Source: Rhodospirillaceae bacterium bin65 | GTDB lineage: Bacteria > Pseudomonadota > Alphaproteobacteria > Bin65 | Assembly: GCA_002238725.1 (NCBI GenBank) | Contig: MPMX01000001.1 | Coordinates: 1 to 64,000, forward strand | DNA: 64,000 nt | Direction of reading: 5' to 3' | Shown here: in pieces, positions 25,853-33,773 of the stretch | Numbering within the stretch: position 1 is the first letter of the stretch | Layout: every line of letters starts with the position of its first letter | Position numbers and translations under genes: made by a program | The notes under the pieces: model-generated | Databases searched by the model: none | Told to the model about the DNA's origin: nothing | Seen by the model: only the letters and a program-made list of their open reading frames with translations

Positions 25853-27406
25853 TCAGTTTCCGTCTGCCGTCTCCTGCGCCACCACGTGCAGCGCATCGAG
25901 CAGGCCGTCGAACAGTCCGGTATCGTTGATCACCCGCGGCACCTTGTGCTGGCCGCCCAGCTTGCCGCGCCGTTTCATCCAGGCGGTGAAGAAACCGGGC
26001 GGCGCAGCAAGCAATTCGGGCGCGCGCAGGCCGAAGCCGCCGGAGCGGTGGGCGGCGTAATCCTCGTTGCCCGCTGCCAGATCGGCATCGAGCGCCGCGA
26101 CGAACCCGTCGAGCGCCGCCGCAGAAGGCATCCCTCCGGCAAATTCCACCACATAGCGATGGCCGCCGAGCGGCTGCGTCGCCGTCGGGAAGACCGCGCC
26201 CATCGCATAGTCCGCGACCGAGAGGCCGGCCCCGGCGGCCGCCCGGCTGACCGCCCGGTCGATCTCCTCGCCGGTCAGGTGCTCGCCGAAAGCCGACATG
26301 GTCGCGCCGGTCCGGCCGGTCACCAGCAGGCGCGGCGGGTCGCGCTCCACGAAGCGGACCGTATCGCCGAGCAGCCAGCCCCACAGGCCGGCGCAGGTCG
26401 ACAGGACGACGGCATAGTCGACGCCGGCCTCGACCGTGCCGGTCCAGTAGCGCGCCGGCCGGTCGGCCCCGAGCTCCTCCAGCGGGACGAACTCGTGGAA
26501 CAGGCCGATATCGAGATTGAGCCGCAACCCTTCGCCGAACCCGCGGTCGCTGATCGCGACAAAGCCCTCGCTCGCGGCGTAGGCCTCGCGGTAGTCGACC
26601 GGCCGGCCGCGCAGCCAGTCGTCGAACTGCGGCTTGTAGGGATCGAAGCGCACGCCGCCGTGAATGATCAGATCGAGATTGGGCCAGATCCGGGCCAGGT
26701 CGCGTTCGGCCGCCGGCCGTAGCTCGGCCAGCCGCTCGAACAGCAGGAGCAGCCAGCTCGGCGTGCCGCCGATCGAGCGGATGTCCCGGTCGAGGCTGCC
26801 CCGGGCCAGCCGGTCGATCTTGCGCTCCCAGTCCGCTTCCAGGGCAATATCTTCCGGCGGCCAGGTGAAGCGCTGCGCCCAGGCCGGCACGTTTGCGGCG
26901 GCGATGCCCGAAAGGTCGCCGGCGAGGATGCCGGGCGCCAGCGGTTTCAGATCGGTGCTGCCGCCCAAGATGAAATTCGCGCCGCCCAGCACCCTGCTTT
27001 CCGGCCGCGCGGCCAGATGGTGGGCCAGCATATCGAGCGCAGCCCGTTTGTTGGACCGGACCATCGCCCGCGTGACGGGGATGTATTTCGTAACGTCCCG
27101 CATCGTGCCGCTGGTCAGCGCGAACCAGGGGACCGGGCCGGGCCAGCCGACGTCGCCAAGATGCGGGAAGGCGCTGCCCCAGACCTTGTCGCGGAACGCA
27201 TCGTAATCGCGGATCGGCACCGCAGCCTGAAAGTCGGCGACCGTGCGGATGTTTTCGAAACCGTGATCGCGGCCGAACCGGGTTCGTTCGGCGGCGCGCA
27301 CCAGCTTCAGCAGTTCGTCCTGCTGGACGGCGGCCGGATCCATCGCCGACAGGCGCCGGAGGCGCCGCCGCGCCCACAGGCGCAGCAGGGGCGTCGCATT
27401 CACCAT
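25853..27406 (-). CDS. GH3-family acyl-amido synthetase-like protein
   Basis: A 517-residue protein of the GH3 auxin-responsive family, an adenylating fold known from plants (amino-acid conjugation of hormones) and scattered in bacteria. Motifs: FALTSGTMRDVTKYIPVT (nucleotide-binding loop 1), REAYAASEGFVAI (loop 2), and DTVRFVERDPPRLLVTGRTG followed by GEHLTG (loop 3 and hinge). ATG 27406 is the first good start before LLRLWARRRLRR; no strong ribosome site is seen. It follows the HAD phosphatase by 25 bases in the same operon direction as a TRAP transporter. Bacterial GH3 substrates are mostly unknown. Confidence 0.85.
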   Translation of the reverse strand: MVNATPLLRLWARRRLRRLSAMDPAAVQQDELLKLVRAAERTRFGRDHGFENIRTVADFQAAVPIRDYDAFRDKVWGSAFPHLGDVGWPGPVPWFALTSGTMRDVTKYIPVTRAMVRSNKRAALDMLAHHLAARPESRVLGGANFILGGSTDLKPLAPGILAGDLSGIAAANVPAWAQRFTWPPEDIALEADWERKIDRLARGSLDRDIRSIGGTPSWLLLLFERLAELRPAAERDLARIWPNLDLIIHGGVRFDPYKPQFDDWLRGRPVDYREAYAASEGFVAISDRGFGEGLRLNLDIGLFHEFVPLEELGADRPARYWTGTVEAGVDYAVVLSTCAGLWGWLLGDTVRFVERDPPRLLVTGRTGATMSAFGEHLTGEEIDRAVSRAAAGAGLSVADYAMGAVFPTATQPLGGHRYVVEFAGGMPSAAALDGFVAALDADLAAGNEDYAAHRSGGFGLRAPELLAAPPGFFTAWMKRRGKLGGQHKVPRVINDTGLFDGLLDALHVVAQETADGN

Positions 27407-27431
27407 GGCCGGGATATAGGCCGGCCCCCGC

Positions 27432-28064
27432 TCAGCCGTAGAGGCGCTCCAAGATTTCGATGACCGCCTCGTGGCGGTGGCACCGGAAGTCCGCGCCATG
27501 GTCCGGGTCCGGATCAGGAGAGCCGTCCGGCACGAGGTCCAGGGCCGGGCTCGGCGTCTCGGGAACGAACTGGATCGTGGCACGCACGCCGGCCTCCCGC
27601 CCCGCCGCGATATCGCCCGCCCGGTCGCCGACCAGCACGCTTCGCCCCGGATCGACCCCGATGGCTTGAGCCGCCCGGCGCACCATGCCGGCGCCCGGCT
27701 TGCGCCACCAGGAATCGCGCACCCATTCGGCCAGCAGGGGCCGCCCGTCCGGCGGCGTCAGATCGGGCGGAAACCACGGGCTGTACTCGACACGGGCGAT
27801 CGCGACGCCCTCGCCGGCGAACCGCGCCACCATCCACGCCATCAGGTCGCGCAACTGCCGTGTGGTGTAGAGGCCGCGGGCGATGCCCGCCTGGTTGGTG
27901 ACGATCGTGATCGGCAGATTGAGCCGCATGGCGGTGCGGCCGAGGTCGAACACGCCGGGGACGAAGTCGATCTGGTCCGGCCGGTGCACATAGCCAACGT
28001 CGACGTTGACGACACCGTCGCGGTCCAGGAACAGCCCGCCGCGCGGGAGAAAGGAAACGGTCAC
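27432..28064 (-). CDS. HAD-IIIA phosphatase, GmhB/histidinol-phosphatase-like
   Basis: A 210-residue HAD enzyme. LFLDRDGVVNVDVGYV holds the nucleophile and acid Asp pair (D14, D16), ITIVTNQAGIARG is motif II, WRKPGAGM gives the motif III Lys, and VLVGDRAGDIAAGREAG gives motif IV. This is the GmhB pattern (D-glycero-D-manno-heptose bisphosphate phosphatase). However, the cysteine/histidine zinc loop of GmhB is missing: the only Cys is near the C-terminus, and the loop reads SPWFPPDLTPPDGRPLLAEW. It may therefore act on another phosphate ester. It lies between dctM and the GH3 gene. Confidence 0.78.
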   Translation of the reverse strand: MTVSFLPRGGLFLDRDGVVNVDVGYVHRPDQIDFVPGVFDLGRTAMRLNLPITIVTNQAGIARGLYTTRQLRDLMAWMVARFAGEGVAIARVEYSPWFPPDLTPPDGRPLLAEWVRDSWWRKPGAGMVRRAAQAIGVDPGRSVLVGDRAGDIAAGREAGVRATIQFVPETPSPALDLVPDGSPDPDPDHGADFRCHRHEAVIEILERLYG

Positions 28065-28159
28065 GCTTGTCTCGGATCGGGGAGCGGATTACCGGCCGGG
28101 TCGTCGACGCGCGCCGGGCACAGGGGTTCGAGCCGGAATCCGGGCGCACTTCGCCCGCG

Positions 28160-29548
28160 CTACCGGACGTAGCTGGCGAGCAGGAGCGACAGGGTCGGCA
28201 CGGCGACGATGAGCGTGAGTCGGAACAGGTCGGCGATCCAGTAGGCCGTGACGCCGCGGAAGATCGTCGTGGTGCGCACGTCCGGCAGCACGCCGCGCAG
28301 CACGAAGACGTTGAGGCCGACCGGCGGCGTGATCAGGCTGATCTCGGTAATCACCACCACGACGATGCCGAACCAGACGGCCACTTCGGTCGCGTTCAGG
28401 CCCAGGCCGACATCGGCGACGAGGTCCCACATCGGCGGCATCTGACCGGTGAACAGGTGCCAGAAGGGCGGCACGAACCCCGGCCCCAATTCCAGTATCA
28501 GCGGGAAGAAGATCGGCACCGTCAGCAGGATCATCGACAAGCTCTCGAAAACGCAGCCGAGCAGGACGTAGATCAGCAGGATGGCGGCGAGAACGAGCCA
28601 GGGGTTGTCCTCGAAGTTCGCCGCGATATCGAGAAGCGTCTGCGGGAATGTCGTGAAGTTGATGAAGTTTGCGAAGACCAGCGCGCCGATCAGCACGGTG
28701 AACAGCATCGCCGTGGTCGCCGCACTCTCCAGCAGCACGGCGTAGAAGCCCCGCAGGTCCATGGTGCGGCGCGCCACCGCGAACACGAAGGCGCCGAAGG
28801 CGCCGATGCCGGCCGCCTCGGTCGGGCTGAAGACGCCGCCGTAGATGCCGCCCATGACGAAGACGAACAGGGTCAGCACCCCCCAGACGTCGCGCAACGC
28901 AAGCAGCCGGCCTCGCCAGTCCGTGCGGTCGCCGCGCGGGCCGAGCGCCGGCCAGATGGTGATCACCGCACGCACCGCCAGAAGGTAGAACAGGATCCCG
29001 ACGATGCCGGGCACGACACCGGCGGCGAACAGCTTGCCGATGTTGGTCTGGGTCAGGATACCGTAAATCACCAGCAGCACGCTGGGCGGAATCAGAATCC
29101 CGAGGGTGCCGCCCGCGGCGATCGCGCCTGCGGCCAGCCCGTCGTCGTAGCCGTAGCGCCGCATCGACGGCATGGCGACTTTCGACATGGTTGCCGCCGT
29201 GGCGAGGCTGGAGCCGCAGACCGCGCTGAAGCCGCCGCAGGCGACGATGGTTGCCATGGCCAGCCCGCCCTTGCGATGGCCCAGAAACGCATTGGAGGCG
29301 GTGTACAGTTCCTCCGACAGGCGCGCCCGGGTCACGAAGTTACCCATCAGGACGAACAGCGGCACCACGGAAAGCTCGTAGTTGATCGCGGCGTCGAACG
29401 CGGTCTGGCCGACATTGGCGAGCGCGCCGTCAAGGTTCATCGACCAGCTCATGCCGATGAAGCCGACGATGATCATCGAGAAGGCGATCGGCACACGCAG
29501 GAAGGACAGCGTCAACAGCGCCGCAAAACCCAGCAGCGCAATGGTCAC
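28160..29548 (-). CDS. TRAP transporter large permease (DctM)
   Basis: A 462-residue membrane protein of the DctM family, the 12-helix sodium-coupled permease of TRAP uptake systems. Signatures: SVVPLFVLMGNFVTRARLS, GGFSAVCGSSLATAATMSKV, GTLGILIPPS, FSPTEAAGIGAFGA and VITEISLITPPVGLNVFVL. I use GTG 29548 because it overlaps the dctQ stop as GTGA, showing coupling. Two dctP genes lie upstream in the operon. The substrate is a carboxylate or similar anion, not identifiable from the permease. Confidence 0.93.
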   Translation of the reverse strand: MTIALLGFAALLTLSFLRVPIAFSMIIVGFIGMSWSMNLDGALANVGQTAFDAAINYELSVVPLFVLMGNFVTRARLSEELYTASNAFLGHRKGGLAMATIVACGGFSAVCGSSLATAATMSKVAMPSMRRYGYDDGLAAGAIAAGGTLGILIPPSVLLVIYGILTQTNIGKLFAAGVVPGIVGILFYLLAVRAVITIWPALGPRGDRTDWRGRLLALRDVWGVLTLFVFVMGGIYGGVFSPTEAAGIGAFGAFVFAVARRTMDLRGFYAVLLESAATTAMLFTVLIGALVFANFINFTTFPQTLLDIAANFEDNPWLVLAAILLIYVLLGCVFESLSMILLTVPIFFPLILELGPGFVPPFWHLFTGQMPPMWDLVADVGLGLNATEVAVWFGIVVVVITEISLITPPVGLNVFVLRGVLPDVRTTTIFRGVTAYWIADLFRLTLIVAVPTLSLLLASYVR

Positions 29549-30099
29549 GTCGTTTGTCCCGAGGCCTGGGCGGGATCGTCGCGCGCGCCGGTCAGATAGG
29601 CGACCGCTGCGGCGAGCTGGGCGACGGCCGCCAGCACGCACAGGATCGCCATGCCTGTGCTGAACGGCCAGATATCCAAATAGAGTTCGTCGGTCGCTTC
29701 CTCGAACTCCAGGTGGGTCATGGCCTTGACCCACAGGCGCCAGGCGATGAACAGCACGGCGCCGGCAGCGACGAGATTGATGAACACGCCCTGCACCCGC
29801 TTCAGCCTGGAAGGCACCACGCCGTCCAGCAGGTCGATGGTGACATGGCCCTCGCGGAAGCACACCATCGGCAGGACGCAGAACACCAGCCCGGCCATCA
29901 TGAACGCGATGATTTCGGCGAGCGCCGGCAGCGGGCTGTTGAACACATATCGCCCGGTGACGTCGACAAAAGTCAGCGTCATCATCAGGAACAGAACCGC
30001 ACAGGAGATCACCGCCAGCGCTTGGAGCGGCACAACGCCGATCCAGTAGGCCAGCGGCGAAACCCGGAGCTCTGCCGGTTTTTCCAGCTGTTCAGCCAC
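29545..30099 (-). CDS. TRAP transporter small permease (DctQ)
   Basis: A 184-residue four-helix protein (about 24-45, 60-82, 104-124, 145-170) with the DctQ phrases FVDVTGRYVFNSPLPALAEI and FREGHVTIDLL. It bridges the binding protein and the large permease in the inner membrane. It starts nine bases after the dctP stop and overlaps dctM by four. Confidence 0.92.
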   Translation of the reverse strand: MAEQLEKPAELRVSPLAYWIGVVPLQALAVISCAVLFLMMTLTFVDVTGRYVFNSPLPALAEIIAFMMAGLVFCVLPMVCFREGHVTIDLLDGVVPSRLKRVQGVFINLVAAGAVLFIAWRLWVKAMTHLEFEEATDELYLDIWPFSTGMAILCVLAAVAQLAAAVAYLTGARDDPAQASGQTT

Positions 30100-30108
30100 G
30101 CGCTGCCA

Positions 30109-31125
30109 CTATTGGAGTTTGGCGACTTCGGCCCGGTAGAACTTCAGCACCGCCTTGCCGTCGATGCCCTTGGTCTCCACCGCCTTGAAATATTCGGCTT
30201 CGAACTTTTTGTTGAGTACGCCGACCGCGTCTACCACCGCCTTGGGCGCCGTGATAATCTTGTTTCCGGCCTTCTTCGCTTCTGCAAGACCCTCGTCGTT
30301 GATCTTGTCCCAGGCTGCGCCGCCCATTTTGGCGAAATTCTCGCCGGAATAGCTGTCGACCGCCTTCTTCCCGGCCGGCGACAGAGCATCATATTTCTTC
30401 TCGTTCATCACCAGATAGTGGCTTGAACTGTACAGGCCGCCGGGAATGTAGGTGGCATAGGGCACCAGTTTCAGGATCTTGAAGCTGACCAGCGATTCCC
30501 AGGGAAAGGTGATGCCGTCGGCAATGCCGGTGGACAGGATTTCGTAGGATTTCGGCGCCGGTTGCCGGATCGGCACGCCGCCCCAGGCTTCGACGATCTG
30601 CTTCGGGATCGGGCCGCCGGTCCGCATCTTCTGGCCCTTCATATCGGCCGGGGTGCGGATATGCTTCTTGGAATGGAAGATCAGGCCCGGACCGTGGGTG
30701 TTCATTCCGATCAGCTTCGTGCCCGGATAATAGTTTCCGGCGGCGAAGAATTTCTCGTGCGTGCGTTGCAGCGCAACCGACGACGCCACGGCGCGGTCGC
30801 CGAGAAACGGCATTTCGGCGAACAGATAAGCGGCGAAGCGCTTCGGCGAATAGCCGTGAACGCTGAAGCCGGCGTCGATCTGGCCGGTGCGCACGCCGTC
30901 CAGATAGGAGCGCGGATGCCCGATGCCCTTGGGCAGGCGGCGGAATTTCACGTCGCCTTTCGATGCCTTCTCGATCGCATTCATCCACGGAACGTACAGA
31001 TTGACGTTGATCGGATGGGTCCACGGAATCCACGACGCATAGGTCAGGGTCGAGGCGGCCGTGGCCGGCGCAGCGGCCAGGGCGATCGCCAACATCGCGC
31101 CGGCGGCAAGCAGACTTCTTCTCAT
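30109..31125 (-). CDS. TRAP transporter substrate-binding protein (DctP), copy 1
   Basis: A 338-residue periplasmic protein: signal peptide (hydrophobic 6-24, cleavage near ATAAS), then SWIPWTHPINVNLYVPWMNAIE and the DctP core GQKMRTGGPIPKQIVEAWGG, with the Arg that usually contacts the ligand carboxylate, and LSTGIADGITFPWESL. GGAGGGA precedes ATG 31125; an upstream in-frame start adds ten non-signal residues and is unlikely. It is a paralogue of the protein encoded just upstream (31342-32364), with long matched stretches such as VHGYSPKR. Two binding proteins may widen the substrate range of one permease. Confidence 0.9.
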   Translation of the reverse strand: MRRSLLAAGAMLAIALAAAPATAASTLTYASWIPWTHPINVNLYVPWMNAIEKASKGDVKFRRLPKGIGHPRSYLDGVRTGQIDAGFSVHGYSPKRFAAYLFAEMPFLGDRAVASSVALQRTHEKFFAAGNYYPGTKLIGMNTHGPGLIFHSKKHIRTPADMKGQKMRTGGPIPKQIVEAWGGVPIRQPAPKSYEILSTGIADGITFPWESLVSFKILKLVPYATYIPGGLYSSSHYLVMNEKKYDALSPAGKKAVDSYSGENFAKMGGAAWDKINDEGLAEAKKAGNKIITAPKAVVDAVGVLNKKFEAEYFKAVETKGIDGKAVLKFYRAEVAKLQ

Positions 31126-31341
31126 AAATTTCCCTCCCGGAAGAACGATCCACACCGTTTGGCGTTACATCGGCGGGGAGAGTAGGGGAACGGATTGCAA
31201 CCGTAAAGCGCGCCGGTCAGGCTGCCCGAACGCGATACCAGACACGATACCGGACGGGACGGCCGGCGACCGGAATCCGAAAACCGCGAGACTTCCGTTC
31301 CCGGCCGCCCGACACGCGGTCGGCCGCTTGTACCCGGCCAG

Positions 31342-32364
31342 TTAGTTGGCCTGCAGTTTCGCGACTTCGCCGTAGTAGAATTTGAGCACGGCTGCGCCGT
31401 CGATGCCCTGCTTCTTCATGTCGGCGACGTAACGCGCTTCCAGGTTGGCCTTGATCTTCTTGACCGACGCCAGCATTTCGGCCGTCGCCACGCCGAACTT
31501 GTGACCGCCCTTCTTGGCCGCCTCCAGGCCGTCGGCGTCGTTCTGGTTCCATACCCTGCCCGCCGCATAGGCGAAGTTTTCGCCGGACAGGCTGGCGATG
31601 ACCTGCTTGTCGGCTGCCGACAGGCCATCGTACTTCTTCTGGCCGATGAACGTGTAGAAGCCGGAATTGTAGAGCCCGCCCGGCAGCTTCGTGTGGAACT
31701 TCACCAGGTTGACGATCTTGAAGCCGGTCAGCGCTTCGTAGGGGAAGGTGACGCCGTCGACCACGCCGGTCGACAGCACCTCATAGGATTTCGGCGCCGG
31801 CAGCCGGATCGAGGTGCCGCCCCAGGCCTTGACGATGGCGAACGGCGCGGGGCCGCCGGTGCGGATTTTCTGCCCCTTCATGTCGGCGATCGAGCCGATG
31901 AGCTTCTTGGAGTGGTGGATCACGCCCGGGCCGTGTGTGTTCAGCCCGATCAGGTGAACGCCCTTGTAGTAGCCCTTGCCCTTGAAGAACTTGTCATGGG
32001 TGCGCTGGAAGGCGACCGACGTCGCTACCGCGTCTTCCCCGGTCAGCGGAAACTCGCTGAACGCGTAGGCGCGCAGGCGCTTCGGCGAATAGCCGTGGAC
32101 GCCGAAAGCGGCACCGGCCTGGCCGGTGCGGACGATATCCAGATGGGCGCGCGGGTGGCCGAGCGGCTTGGGCAGCTGACGGAATTTCACCCGCCCTTCG
32201 GTCCTGTTCTCGATGACTGTCATCAACGGAATCAAGAGGCGCGTCGACAGCTTGTGGGTCCACGGAATCCAGTTGGAAAAGGCGAATTCGGTGGCGGCCT
32301 GCGAGGCCGGCGAGAACGCCGTCAGCGCAACGGCCACGCCGGCAGCGGCGAGCACAGGTTTCAT
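31342..32364 (-). CDS. TRAP transporter substrate-binding protein (DctP), copy 2
   Basis: A 340-residue paralogue of the downstream DctP, with a signal peptide (cleavage near ASQAA) and the same landmarks: NWIPWTHKLSTRL, FGVHGYSPKRLRAYAF, THGPGVIHHSKK, GQKIRTGGPAPFAIVKAWGG and LSTGVVDGVTFPYEAL. The two are roughly half identical by eye, so the duplication is old. GGGAGGA precedes the ATG. It is first of the TRAP operon, separated from copy 1 by about 216 bases that hold no gene. Its promoter region has three 20-bp iterons. Confidence 0.9.
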   Translation of the reverse strand: MKPVLAAAGVAVALTAFSPASQAATEFAFSNWIPWTHKLSTRLLIPLMTVIENRTEGRVKFRQLPKPLGHPRAHLDIVRTGQAGAAFGVHGYSPKRLRAYAFSEFPLTGEDAVATSVAFQRTHDKFFKGKGYYKGVHLIGLNTHGPGVIHHSKKLIGSIADMKGQKIRTGGPAPFAIVKAWGGTSIRLPAPKSYEVLSTGVVDGVTFPYEALTGFKIVNLVKFHTKLPGGLYNSGFYTFIGQKKYDGLSAADKQVIASLSGENFAYAAGRVWNQNDADGLEAAKKGGHKFGVATAEMLASVKKIKANLEARYVADMKKQGIDGAAVLKFYYGEVAKLQAN

Positions 32365-32440
32365 GGCGGTTTCCTCCCTTGGTGTCGTTTCTTGACGGCC
32401 GACGGATAACCGCGTCGGCGTTACGGAACGCGGACCTTAC

Positions 32441-32500
32441 AAATCTTTCTGGTCCGGGACAAATCTTTCTGGTCCGGGACAAACCTTTCCGGTCCGGGTA
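32441..32500. repeat. Three tandem 20-bp iterons in a divergent promoter region
   Basis: AAATCTTTCTGGTCCGGGAC occurs at 32441-32460 and 32461-32480, and a two-mismatch copy follows at 32481-32500. They lie between the TRAP operon start (32364, minus) and the class II aldolase start (32564, plus). The 20-base period is about two helical turns, so bound proteins would sit on one face of the DNA. This suggests a regulator site array for both units; no regulator gene is adjacent. Confidence 0.75.
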
Positions 32501-32563
32501 AACTCGCGAGTGCATCCCGATTTCGCCGGTCGAAGTCCGATCGGCGCCTCGCAGGAGACGGTC

Positions 32564-33298
32564 ATGCCCGATGACATTCGCACGCACATCGACAGCACCA
32601 TCGGCAGCGGCCTCCGGTCCATCGAGCGGACGGACAAGGCCAAGCTGGCCCTCGCCGCCCGCATCCTGGCCGCAAACGGACACGCTGCGGGCCTTGCCGG
32701 CCAGCTCACCGTGCGGGCCGAACCGGACGGCTGGTGGACCCTGCCGCTCGGCGCCGGCTTCGAGGAAGCTTCGGAAGAGGCTCTGCTGCGCGTCGACGGG
32801 AATGTCCGGACGGTCGAGGGCGACGGCATTCCCAATCCCGCCGTGCGCTTCCACGTCTGGATATACAACGCCCGGCCGGAAGCGCACTGCATCGTACACA
32901 CCCATCCGCCAGCGGTTTCGGCCCTGTCGACGATCGGCCGGCCCCTGGTCTGCGCCCATATGGACGCGATGCCGCTCTACGATGATTGCGCCTGGCTGCC
33001 GGAATGGCCCGGCGTGCCGGTGGCGGACGAGGAAGGCCGGATCATTTCCGACGCACTCGGCGGCAAGAGCGCCATCCTGCTGGCCCATCACGGCCTGCTG
33101 ACCGTCGGCAAATCGGTCGAGGAAGCGACCTATCTCGCCTACTATTTCGAACTGGCGGCGCGCATGCAGCTCGATGCCGAGGCCGCCGGGAAAGTCCGCA
33201 GCGTTGAGCCGGCCCACGGCCTGGAGGCCCGCCGCTTCCTGCGCCAGGACGCCATAATCGGCGCCAGCTTCGACCATCTGGCCCGGCGGGACGGATAG
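32564..33298 (+). CDS. Class II aldolase/adducin-family protein
   Basis: A 244-residue protein of the zinc aldolase/epimerase fold (FucA, AraD, adducin head). The metal histidines are visible in CIVHTHPPAVSALS and in LLAHHGLLTVGKSVEEA. RILAANGHAAGLAGQLTVR is the N-terminal substrate loop, although the usual N-hS-R residues are altered. GCAGGAG before ATG 32564 decides the start. In the family such enzymes cleave sugar phosphates or decarboxylate and epimerise; the substrate here is unknown. Its divergent position across iterons from a TRAP operon suggests that it acts on the imported compound. Confidence 0.83.
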   Translation: MPDDIRTHIDSTIGSGLRSIERTDKAKLALAARILAANGHAAGLAGQLTVRAEPDGWWTLPLGAGFEEASEEALLRVDGNVRTVEGDGIPNPAVRFHVWIYNARPEAHCIVHTHPPAVSALSTIGRPLVCAHMDAMPLYDDCAWLPEWPGVPVADEEGRIISDALGGKSAILLAHHGLLTVGKSVEEATYLAYYFELAARMQLDAEAAGKVRSVEPAHGLEARRFLRQDAIIGASFDHLARRDG

Positions 33299-33307
33299 GG
33301 TCGGGCG

Positions 33308-33352
33308 ACCCGCCCTTCGATACGCCGCTTGGCGGCTATTCTGGGTGAAGGT
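33308..33352. repeat. REP-like extragenic palindrome
   Basis: ACCCGCCCTTCGATACGCCGC, loop TTG, then GCGGCTATTCTGGGTGAAGG form an imperfect hairpin. The phrase CCTTCGATACGCC...GGCTA.TC.GGGTGAAGG is common between genes in alphaproteobacteria. It follows the aldolase stop by about ten bases and may serve as an mRNA 3' end. The remaining stretch to 33713 has no recognisable gene. Confidence 0.6.
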
Positions 33353-33713
33353 GAAGTTGGGGAAGGCTGCAAACAGCCCACATTCCAGGTAGCGCCGATC
33401 ATGGTCCGCGGCGGCAGCATCGGTTTGTTGGCGCGGCGGCGAATTGGCGGCGGCCGCTGCATGCGCCGGCTTTCTCACACCGTCGGCGGAATACTCGACA
33501 CCGTTGTAGTCAACGATAGGAGTTCAAATTTTTCCAGCACGGCGCCGCGGACCGGACGCTGTGGGTGAGAGATTCCGCCGCTCCACCCCGATCGGGGCCG
33601 GCGATCCGGTCGGAATGACGTGTCAGGGCTAAGCGAAAGTCGCTGGACCGTAACGGAACATTTTCCACCCTCCGGTATTGCAGGTTCGGACGCGCCGGAA
33701 CCGATGCTCCCGA

Positions 33714-33767
33714 TTGACGCTCCCTGCCGGAAATCGTTATAGTGGAATAAATCTAATATAGGAGGAA
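33714..33767 (+). promoter_or_regulatory. Sigma70-like promoter and ribosome site of the sulfite dehydrogenase gene
   Basis: TTGACG (33714-33719), an 18-base spacer and TATAGT (33738-33743) make one of the best housekeeping promoter matches in the window, in a rare AT-rich patch. GGAGGAA at 33761-33767 favours ATG 33774 (eight-base spacing) over ATG 33768. Confidence 0.6.
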
Positions 33768-33773
33768 ATGAAT

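Noticed and set aside
32441-32500. CRISPR array
   Set aside because: Only three 20-base units directly abutting, with no spacers and no cas genes.
33142-33566. Possible small genes in the gap before the sulfite dehydrogenase
   Set aside because: Frames overlap a REP-like palindrome, have no ribosome site and show no domain or signal features.
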